The position numbers and the translations under genes were made by a program. Source: Burkholderiaceae bacterium (GTDB lineage: Bacteria; Pseudomonadota; Gammaproteobacteria; Burkholderiales; Burkholderiaceae_E). Taken from it: DNA of 21,467 nt. The notes beneath the pieces are model-generated. The model saw only the letters and a list, made by a program, of their open reading frames with translations. It was not told where the DNA came from and did not search any database. The DNA is taken from positions 1 through 21,467 of the forward strand of contig JAHYJF010000027.1 of assembly GCA_019428955.1 (NCBI GenBank), given 5' to 3'. This document shows positions 15,553-21,467 of the stretch, piece after piece. Numbering within the stretch: position 1 is the stretch's first letter; every line of letters begins with the position of its first letter.

Positions 15553-15600
15553 TTCCGGCGCGGGCGGGCTTTGCCGCCGCCCGCGCTGGAAACTTTTCTT
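15553..15600 (+). terminator. Intrinsic terminator or attenuator between TRAP binding protein and permease
   Basis: TTCC-G-GCGCGGGCGG (15553-15567) pairs with CCGCCCGCGC-T-GGAA (15577-15591): 15 base pairs including one G-U, 9-nt loop, followed by ACTTTTCTT. Stem strength plus the T-run makes a good rho-independent terminator 6 nt after the stop codon. Partial read-through would give much binding protein and less permease. A second, small palindrome GGCGCCC-GT-GGGCGCC (15609-15624) lies directly before the permease ribosome site. Confidence 0.75.
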
Positions 15601-15635
15601 GAGCTTGAGGCGCCCGTGGGCGCCGGAGTGCGTCC

Positions 15636-17507
15636 ATGCTTCAGCTTCCCGTTACTCTCACGCGGCGTACCATCGCCACCATCGCGGTGGTGATGTCGAC
15701 CTTCCACCTCTACGTGGCCTTCGTCGGGCCGCCTGACGCCTATGTGATGCGCGGCGGGCACCTGGCATTTGCGCTGGTGCTGGCGTTCCTGATCATGCCA
15801 GGGCGCAACGGGCGCGCTGAACGCGTCGGCTGGTTTGACGTTTTGCTGCTGCTGGTAGCCGTCTCCGCGGCGCTGTATCCGAGCTTCAACCTGAACTACA
15901 TTCAAAACCGCATGTACTACGTCGACGACCCCAGGGTGCTCGACTACGTATTCGGCGGGGCGCTGATCGTGACGGTCATCGAGGCCACGCGGCGCGCCAC
16001 GGGCTGGGCACTGCCCGCCACGGCGCTGGCGTTCGCGGCTTACGGGCTGACGCTGGGGAACCAGTCCTTCGGCATCATGCTCGATCAGTTGTACCTGACC
16101 ACCGAGGGCATCTTCGGCATTCCGCTGTATGTGTCGGCGACCTACGTCATGCTGTTCATCCTGTTCGGCTCGTTCGTCGAGCGCAGTGGGGCAGGGCTGT
16201 TGTTCATGGACTTCGCGCTCGCGATTGCCGGCCACACCTCGGGCGGGCCAGCCAAGGTGGCGGTGATCACCAGCAGCCTGTTCGGTACGGTCTCGGGCAG
16301 CGCGGTGGCCAACGTGATGACGACCGGTACCTTCACGATCCCGTTGATGAAGCGCACCGGCTACCGGCCGGCATTTGCCGGAGCAGTTGAGGCGGTGGCG
16401 TCCACCGGCGGGCAGCTGATGCCGCCGATCATGGGCGCCGCGGCCTTCGTGATGGCCGAGTTCCTGGGCGTGTCCTACCTCAGCGTGGCGGCCTTCGCCG
16501 TGCTCCCAGCGGTGCTGTATTACCTGGCCGTATTCATGGCCGTGCACTTCGAGGCGCGGCGCATCGGACTCAAGGGCCTGCCCAAGGCCGATCTGCCGCG
16601 CATGCGTCAGGTGCTCAGCGAGCGCGGGCACCTGTTCCTGCCGCTGGTAGTGATCATTGCGGTGCTGCTCGTCGGGCGCAGCGCGGCGTTTGCGGCGCTG
16701 CTCGGCATCGGTTCGGTCATCCCGACCACCTGGCTGCGCGCCAGCACGCGCCGGACGTTTACGTGGCGCGCGATCTTCGAGGCGCTGGAGGGCGGAGCGC
16801 GCAACACGCTCGTGGTGGCGCTGGCCTGTGCCTGCGCCGGCGTCGTCATCGGGACCATCACGCTCACCGGGCTGGGCCTGGCCTTCACGGGCGTGGTGCT
16901 GGCCCTGTCGCAGAACTCGTTGCTGCTGGCACTGTTCCTGACGATGATCGCCGGCATCCTGCTGGGCATGGGCCTGCCGACGACGCCGGCTTACATCGTG
17001 CAGGTCGCGCTGCTGGTTCCGGCACTGGTCAAGCTGGGCGTGCAGGTGGAGGCAGCGCACTTGTTCGCGCTGTATTTCGCCGTGTTGTCGTCGATTACGC
17101 CGCCGGTGGCGCTCGCGGTCTATGCGGCCAACGGCATCTCGGGCGGCCGGTTGATGGAAACCAGTTGGGCGGCAGTCAAGCTCGGCCTCACCGGCTACAT
17201 CATTCCGTTCATGTTCGTGTTCGCGCCGTCGCTGCTGCTGATGGGCGATTCCTTAACCGTGACGGTGGCAGCAGTTACGGCGTCGGTCGGCGTGATCTGC
17301 CTGGCCGGCGGGCTGCACGAGTACTTCTTTCTCGGCTCGGCCCGTCGCTGGGAGCGGGTGCTGCTGATCATCGCAGCGCTGGTCCTGATCAAGCCGGGCT
17401 GGATGAGCGACGTCGTCGGCCTGGTGCTGATCGCCTTGATCCTGACCAGTCAGCGCTGGTTTAGGAGGCCGTCCGGGGCCGCAGTGGAACCGGCCGATCC
17501 CAAGTGA
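15636..17507 (+). CDS. TRAP transporter permease, 4TM/12TM fusion
   Basis: Inner-membrane permease that uses an ion gradient to import the ligand delivered by the TAXI protein. At 623 residues it combines a small DctQ-like part (about residues 1-170, four membrane segments) with a DctM-like part of about twelve segments in one chain, the usual partner of TAXI receptors. GSAVANVMTTGTFTIPLMKR and STGGQLMPPIMGAAAFVMAE are characteristic of the large domain, as is MGLPTTPAYIVQVALLVPAL. ATG 15636 has GGAG at 15625-15628. No separate small-subunit gene is present or needed. Downstream, 17508-17608 holds no gene and no clear terminator, only an imperfect CCGATGCC/GGCATCGG pair at 17575-17623. Confidence 0.93.
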   Translation: MLQLPVTLTRRTIATIAVVMSTFHLYVAFVGPPDAYVMRGGHLAFALVLAFLIMPGRNGRAERVGWFDVLLLLVAVSAALYPSFNLNYIQNRMYYVDDPRVLDYVFGGALIVTVIEATRRATGWALPATALAFAAYGLTLGNQSFGIMLDQLYLTTEGIFGIPLYVSATYVMLFILFGSFVERSGAGLLFMDFALAIAGHTSGGPAKVAVITSSLFGTVSGSAVANVMTTGTFTIPLMKRTGYRPAFAGAVEAVASTGGQLMPPIMGAAAFVMAEFLGVSYLSVAAFAVLPAVLYYLAVFMAVHFEARRIGLKGLPKADLPRMRQVLSERGHLFLPLVVIIAVLLVGRSAAFAALLGIGSVIPTTWLRASTRRTFTWRAIFEALEGGARNTLVVALACACAGVVIGTITLTGLGLAFTGVVLALSQNSLLLALFLTMIAGILLGMGLPTTPAYIVQVALLVPALVKLGVQVEAAHLFALYFAVLSSITPPVALAVYAANGISGGRLMETSWAAVKLGLTGYIIPFMFVFAPSLLLMGDSLTVTVAAVTASVGVICLAGGLHEYFFLGSARRWERVLLIIAALVLIKPGWMSDVVGLVLIALILTSQRWFRRPSGAAVEPADPK

Positions 17508-17608
17508 CCCGCTAGCTGTGAAGCGTCAAGATGTTATTTCTGTTTGCGGGTGCCTGGACATGGGTGCCACTCCTCCGATGCCCTGATGCGGGCGAGGCCG
17601 GCCGGGCG

Positions 17609-17980
17609 CTATTCTGGCATCGGGCGGTCGTCGAGCGCCCGCAGCAGCCCCTTGATCATCCGGTAGAGATACCAGAGGACCGGGATCACGAACAGGAATG
17701 AGAGCAGGCCCATGCTCACGACGCTCAGGATCAAGATCGGCAGCAGCGTGACGATGATCCAGAACAGCGTCCACCAGCAGGTGCGAATCATCCAGTTCAT
17801 GTGGCTTTCCCAGATCGTTCCCCGGGCATCGTCGCGTTTCACGTAGTTGATGATCAGCGCGATGATGGTCAGCAACATCACCGAGACCAGCGGACTGGCA
17901 ATGTGCAGGCCGTAGTCGAACAGCGTGATCTTGCGCAGGCCGTTCTCGCTGGTGGCGTCGACAACTTCGATCTCGGTCAT
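17609..17980 (-). CDS. Small DUF4870/COG3671-like membrane protein
   Basis: A 123-residue protein with a polar N-terminus (1-22) and three predicted membrane segments at about 25-46, 66-88 and 91-112. The NYVKRDDARGTIWESHMNWMIRT stretch, in two parts NYVKRDDARGT and WESHMNWMIRT, together with YRMIKGLLRALDDRPM is typical of the small COG3671 membrane proteins related to DUF4870; no function is established for them. GGAG sits 8 nt before ATG 17980; an in-frame start at 18034 would add 18 residues with no support. A good promoter candidate lies at 18062-18034. The gene is convergent with the TRAP permease. Confidence 0.8.
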   Translation of the reverse strand: MTEIEVVDATSENGLRKITLFDYGLHIASPLVSVMLLTIIALIINYVKRDDARGTIWESHMNWMIRTCWWTLFWIIVTLLPILILSVVSMGLLSFLFVIPVLWYLYRMIKGLLRALDDRPMPE

Positions 17981-18033
17981 CACTGGTTCTCCAATAGTTG
18001 GCAGGGCCGTGCACCTGGGCGCTACCAGCCCCA

Positions 18034-18062
18034 ATCATAGTGCGCTGGTGCCGGTTCGTCAG
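18034..18062 (-). promoter_or_regulatory. Candidate sigma70 promoter for the DUF4870-like gene
   Basis: On the minus strand -35 CTGACG (18062-18057, four of six) and -10 TATGAT (18039-18034, five of six) are separated by exactly 17 nt. Transcription would start near 18027, giving a leader of about 47 nt before ATG 17980. It lies just past the marC stop, so the small gene probably has its own transcript. Confidence 0.55.
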
Positions 18063-18086
18063 CTCCCGGTCGGGCGGGCCGGGGTT

Positions 18087-18740
18087 TCAGAGGCTGGAGA
18101 CCAGGGTGCGAATTCCGGAGGCGATGAACTGCACGCCGATGCAGATCAGCAGGAAACCCATCAGCCGGGTCAGGACCTCGATGCCGGCAGCGCCCATGCG
18201 CTTGGAAATGGCGCGGGCACTGTGCAGCAGCGCCCATTCGAGAACGCAGACCGCCAGGGCGGCGGCAACCACCGCCAGGTAAGCCGTGATTTCCTTGCCC
18301 CAGGCGTCGAGCTCGCGGATCTCGGTGGAAAGGCCGATCACCACCGCGATGGTCCCCGGGCCGGTGATTCCGGGCATCGCCAGCGGGAAGAATGCCGGGT
18401 TCTGGTGGTTGCCGTACGACATCGACTCGACCGCATCCCCCTTGCCGTAGAGCATGCCGTGACCGAGCAGGCCCAGGACGATCCCGCCGGCCACCCGCAG
18501 CGCGCCATAGGAGATGCCGAAGGCGGTCAGGATCAGGCCGCCGGCGAACAGGCTCACGACCACGATCAGGAAGCAGTATATGCAGGCCCGCAGGGCCATT
18601 GCCCGCGTCTCGCGATCGTCGAGGTCGCGGGTCAGGGCGGTGAAGAAGGGCAGTGTCGCGGGGGGATTGATGATCGTCACCAGCCCCAGCACCGCGCCGA
18701 GAAAGAAGGTGACAAAGACGCCAAGCAGTTCGGCAGTCAT
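18087..18740 (-). CDS. MarC-family integral membrane protein
   Basis: A 217-residue inner-membrane protein of the MarC/YchE family, with about six membrane segments. Family features seen are the N-terminal GLVTIINPPATLPFFTALT, the AGGIVLGLLGHGML helix and the LAMPGITGPGTIAVVIGLS motif, and a last segment GFLLICIGVQFIASGI. The name derives from the mar locus, but the family has no proven role in antibiotic resistance; its transport function is unknown. GGGAA precedes ATG 18740 by about 7 nt. The terminator of pntB ends only 15 nt upstream of the ATG, leaving no room for a separate promoter downstream of it. Confidence 0.9.
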   Translation of the reverse strand: MTAELLGVFVTFFLGAVLGLVTIINPPATLPFFTALTRDLDDRETRAMALRACIYCFLIVVVSLFAGGLILTAFGISYGALRVAGGIVLGLLGHGMLYGKGDAVESMSYGNHQNPAFFPLAMPGITGPGTIAVVIGLSTEIRELDAWGKEITAYLAVVAAALAVCVLEWALLHSARAISKRMGAAGIEVLTRLMGFLLICIGVQFIASGIRTLVSSL

Positions 18741-18754
18741 CGCGCGTTCCCATG

Positions 18755-18801
18755 AAAAAACTGCCGGACCGGCGGCCCGCAAGGGCCGCCATATCCGGCA
18801 G
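18755..18801 (-). terminator. Intrinsic terminator downstream of pntB
   Basis: Read on the minus strand, CTGCCGGA...TCCGGCAG outer arms (8 bp) enclose GGCGGCCC/GGGCCGCC inner arms (8 bp), with a small asymmetric internal loop and a four-base tip loop, followed by TTTTTT at 18760-18755. This is a textbook rho-independent terminator for the pntAB transcript, located 58 nt after the pntB stop and directly before marC. Confidence 0.9.
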
Positions 18802-18859
18802 GTTGGCGCCTGAGCAGCGGGGAGCCCCGCCACCCAGATTGGATCGAGTGCCTTCCGGT

Positions 18860-20275
18860 TCAGGCCTTCAGCGCGGTCAGCACCTCGTCGAGCATCTTCT
18901 TGGCGTCGCCGAACAACATCCGGTTGTTGTCCTTGTAGAAGAGCGGATTGTCGACTCCGGCATAGCCGGTGGCCATGCTGCGCTTCATCACGATCGAGGT
19001 CTTGGCTTTCCACACCTGCAGCACCGGCATGCCGGCGATGGGGCTGGTCGGATCTTCCTCGGCAGCCGGGTTAACGATATCGTTGGCGCCGATGATCATG
19101 GCGACGTCGGTATCCGGGAAGTCCTCGTTCAACTCGTCCATTTCCAGCACGATGTCGTAGGGCACCTTGGCCTCGGCCAGTAGCACGTTCATGTGGCCGG
19201 GCATCCGGCCCGCCACCGGGTGGATGCCGAAGCGCACGTTGACGCCCTTGTCGCGCAACACCTTGGTGATTTCATAGACCGTGTGCTGGGCCTGCGCCAC
19301 CGCCATGCCATATCCCGGCACGATGATTACATTCTTGGAATCGCGCAGCAATTCAGCCGTCTCCGCGGCCAGGATCGGATTGACCTCGCCCGCCGGCTGC
19401 ACCCCGTCTGCCGACGCTGGTGCCCCGCCTTCGCTGCCGAACCCGCCGGCGATCACGCTGATGAAGTTGCGGTTCATCGCGCGGCACATGATGTAGGACA
19501 GGATCGCACCGCTGGAGCCGACCAGCGCACCGACGACGATCAGCAGGTCGTTGGACAGCATGAAGCCGGTCGCCGCCGCTGCCCAGCCGGAATAGCTGTT
19601 CAACATCGAAATCACTACCGGCATGTCGGCGCCGCCGATTGCCATCACCATGTGGACACCGAACAGCAGTGCGATCACGGTCATAACGATGAGTGGTGTC
19701 ATGCCGTCGGCAATCGATTCGGCCTGCAGGAACTCCCGCCCCATCCAGATCACGACGAGCAGGCCGGCAAGGTTCAGCCAGTGGCGCCCGGGCAGCAGCA
19801 AAGTCTTGCCGCCGATCTTGCCCGAGAGCTTGCCAAACGCGATCACCGAGCCGGTGAAGGTCACCGCACCGATCAGGATGCCGATGTAGATTTCCATCTC
19901 GTGGATCGACTTGGCGGCACCGGTGAATTCCGCCGAGGCCGCCGGATCGATGTAGTTGGCAAAGCCGACCAGCATGGCGGCGAGGCCGACCAGGCTGTGC
20001 ATCAGCGCCACCAGCTCGGGCATCTGCGTCATCTTGACGACGCGCGAGGCGTACAGGCCGATGCCGCCGCCGACCACCAGTGCGGCGATGATCCAGCCGT
20101 AGCCGGCCGAGGTCACGTTGGGCCCGAACACCGTCGCCAGCACGGCGATGGTCATGCCGATCATGCCGTAGAGATTCCCGCGCCTGGAACTCTCCGGATT
20201 CGAGAGTCCCCCGAGGCTTAGGATGAAAAGTATTGTCGCTCCGATATAGGAGGCGGTTGCCAGAGTTGCGGACAT
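18860..20275 (-). CDS. pntB: NAD(P) transhydrogenase subunit beta
   Basis: Beta subunit of the proton-translocating transhydrogenase, which uses the proton gradient to reduce NADP+ with NADH. The 471-residue protein (462 in E. coli) has about eight or nine membrane segments in residues 1-265 and a cytoplasmic NADP(H)-binding domain after about 290. That domain contains PGYGMAVAQAQ at 320-330, HPVAGRMPGHMNVLLAEA, and GANDIVNPAAEEDP, with KRSMATGYAGVDNPLF near the end. ATG 20275 is 12 nt after pntA, with GGGAGA overlapping the pntA stop region, so the two are co-transcribed. A strong terminator follows. Confidence 0.97.
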   Translation of the reverse strand: MSATLATASYIGATILFILSLGGLSNPESSRRGNLYGMIGMTIAVLATVFGPNVTSAGYGWIIAALVVGGGIGLYASRVVKMTQMPELVALMHSLVGLAAMLVGFANYIDPAASAEFTGAAKSIHEMEIYIGILIGAVTFTGSVIAFGKLSGKIGGKTLLLPGRHWLNLAGLLVVIWMGREFLQAESIADGMTPLIVMTVIALLFGVHMVMAIGGADMPVVISMLNSYSGWAAAATGFMLSNDLLIVVGALVGSSGAILSYIMCRAMNRNFISVIAGGFGSEGGAPASADGVQPAGEVNPILAAETAELLRDSKNVIIVPGYGMAVAQAQHTVYEITKVLRDKGVNVRFGIHPVAGRMPGHMNVLLAEAKVPYDIVLEMDELNEDFPDTDVAMIIGANDIVNPAAEEDPTSPIAGMPVLQVWKAKTSIVMKRSMATGYAGVDNPLFYKDNNRMLFGDAKKMLDEVLTALKA

Positions 20276-20287
20276 TTTTCGTCTCCC

Positions 20288-21467
20288 TTACTTGCGGAAC
20301 ATCTGCAGCATGCGCTGCGTGACAGCGAAGCCGCCGAACATGTTGATTGCGGTGAGCGCCATGCCCACCCACGCCAGCCAGTGAATCCAGTTTTCAGGGC
20401 GCTCAGCCCCCCCGGCCGCCAGCGGCGGCGCGATCTGCACCAATGCGCCGATCGCGATGATGCTGCTGATCGCGTTGGTGACGCTCATCAGCGGCGTGTG
20501 CAGGGCCGGAGTGACGTTCCACACCACCATGTAGCCGACGAAGACCGCAAGCACAAACACGGTGAAGTGTCCCAGGAAGGCCGCGGGTGCGTTGGCGCCG
20601 ACAAACCAGAAGGCCAGCGCCGCAATGCCGAACTTGACCGCAGTGCTCGTGGCCGAAGCCGGGGCGCTGTCGCCGCCGTGACCGTGCCCTTTCTTGGCGG
20701 CCGGCACTGCCGCGGCTGGCTTGGCCGGCGGAGCCGGCAGATTCAGCGGCGGCGGCGGCCAGGTGATGGCCCCCTCCTTGACGACCGTCAGGCCGCGGAT
20801 GGCGTCGTCTTCCATGTTGACGTCGATGACCCCGTCCTTGGTCTTGCAAAGCTCTTCGGCGATGCGGAAGAGGTTGGTCGCGTACAGCGTCGAGGATTGC
20901 TTTGACATGCGGCTGTTGAGGTCGGTATAGCCGACGATGGTCACGCCGTGTTTGACCACCGCCTTGCCCGGCTCGGTGAGTTCGCAGTTGCCGCCGCGCT
21001 CAGCCGCCATGTCGACGATCACGCTGCCCGGCTTCATGCTCTTCACCATGTCGGCGGTGATGAGCTTCGGTGCGGGTTTGCCGGGGATCAGGGCGGTGGT
21101 GATGATGATGTCCACTTCCTTGGCCTGCTTGGCGTACATCTCGCGCTGGGCCTTCTGGAAGCCCTCGCTCATCACCTTGGCATAGCCGCCGCCGCCGGCC
21201 CCTTCTTCCTCGTACTCGACCTTGATGAATTCACCACCCAGCGACTTGACCTGGTCGGCGACCTCGGCGCGCGTGTCGTTGGCACGCACGATGGCGCCGA
21301 GCCCGGCAGCAGTGCCGATTGCCGCCAGGCCGGCGACGCCGGCGCCGGCGATGAACACCTTGGCCGGCTGAACCTTGCCCGCAGCCGTGATCTGGCCGTT
21401 GAAGAAGCGCCCAAAGGCGTTAGCGGCCTCGACGACGGCGCGGTAGCCGGCGACGCCGGCCTGTGAG
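20288..21467 (-). CDS. pntA: NAD(P) transhydrogenase subunit alpha, 5' end outside window
   Basis: NAD(H)-binding subunit of the transhydrogenase; only the C-terminal 392 residues are in the window, starting at SQAGVAGYRAVVEAANAFGR in frame with the edge. The NAD-binding GAGVAGLAAIG, EVDIIITTALIPGKPAPKLI and GYTDLNSRMSKQSS are clear. After a Pro/Ala-rich linker carrying KKGHGHGGD come about four membrane segments with GHFTVFVLAVFVGYMVVWNV and HTPLMSVTNAISSI, ending GGFAVTQRMLQMFRK. This is the fused, E. coli-type alpha chain rather than the split PntAA/PntAB. A GTG at 21358 is an internal valine, not the start. Promoter is outside the window. Confidence 0.96.
   Translation of the reverse strand, partial: SQAGVAGYRAVVEAANAFGRFFNGQITAAGKVQPAKVFIAGAGVAGLAAIGTAAGLGAIVRANDTRAEVADQVKSLGGEFIKVEYEEEGAGGGGYAKVMSEGFQKAQREMYAKQAKEVDIIITTALIPGKPAPKLITADMVKSMKPGSVIVDMAAERGGNCELTEPGKAVVKHGVTIVGYTDLNSRMSKQSSTLYATNLFRIAEELCKTKDGVIDVNMEDDAIRGLTVVKEGAITWPPPPLNLPAPPAKPAAAVPAAKKGHGHGGDSAPASATSTAVKFGIAALAFWFVGANAPAAFLGHFTVFVLAVFVGYMVVWNVTPALHTPLMSVTNAISSIIAIGALVQIAPPLAAGGAERPENWIHWLAWVGMALTAINMFGGFAVTQRMLQMFRK

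Noticed and set aside
15522..17060. 512-codon minus-strand frame across the TRAP permease
   Set aside because: Rich in Gln, Arg, His and Glu with no domain; it is the complementary frame of hydrophobic codons.
17575..17623. CCGATGCC/GGCATCGG inverted pair as terminator between the TRAP permease and the DUF4870-like gene
   Set aside because: The arms are 33 nt apart, one overlaps the coding end, and there is no U-run; it may be chance.
1..21467. Mobile element, prophage, CRISPR array, defence island or secondary metabolite cluster
   Set aside because: No transposase, integrase, phage gene, regular repeat array, restriction or toxin gene was seen; codon and base character looks uniform across the window.

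Overview
The window is a GC-rich, gene-dense stretch of a proteobacterial chromosome. My best guess is a betaproteobacterium (Rhodocyclales/Burkholderiales-like). That rests on family resemblance, the tandem glycine riboswitch, single-chain GcvP, the glcDEF trio, E. coli-type fused PntA and TAXI-TRAP genes; it was not tested by a tree. Bases 1-16 are not biological: they match the 3' end of the Illumina read-2 adapter, so the window begins at an untrimmed contig end of a draft or metagenome assembly.

Layout. (1) 29-1763, plus strand: class I DAHP synthase (aroG type), then a stand-alone cyclic-nucleotide-binding-domain protein. (2) 1785-3842: a PduO-type cobalamin adenosyltransferase (minus) divergent from a D-lactate dehydrogenase-like FAD oxidase (plus), sharing an 84-nt control region that holds an inverted repeat. 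(3) 3885-8734, minus strand: a glycine cleavage operon in the order gcvH-gcvP-gcvT, headed by a promoter candidate and a two-aptamer glycine riboswitch, with gcvP and gcvT overlapping as ATGA. (4) 8760-9674, minus: a DMT/EamA transporter. (5) 9768-14475, plus: glcD-glcE-glcF (glycolate oxidase) and a HpcH/HpaI-type aldolase. (6) 14496-17507, plus: a palindrome-rich hairpin, a TAXI-family TRAP solute-binding protein, an internal terminator and the fused 4TM/12TM TRAP permease. (7) 17609-18740, minus: a small DUF4870/COG3671-like membrane protein and a MarC-family protein. (8) 18755-21467, minus: a strong terminator, pntB, and pntA, which runs off the window end.

How the genes fit together. A large part of the window concerns 2-hydroxy acids and C2/C1 units. 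GlcDEF would oxidise glycolate to glyoxylate, the FAD oxidase would oxidise D-lactate or a similar D-2-hydroxy acid, the aldolase would split or form a 2-oxo acid, the TRAP system would import an organic acid anion, and the glycine cleavage genes would turn glycine into CO2, ammonia, NADH and methylene-THF under glycine control. PntAB would exchange NADH for NADPH. The enzyme linking glyoxylate to glycine and the gcvL/lpd component are not in the window, so the link is inference.

No rRNA, tRNA, CRISPR array, insertion sequence or phage gene is visible. The only gap above 300 nt between genes (8446-8759) is filled by the riboswitch and its flanks. I saw no clearly new biological system. The more interesting non-coding signals are the riboswitch with its possible start-site hairpin, the terminator between the TRAP binding protein and permease, the terminator abutting marC, and several palindromes between genes.
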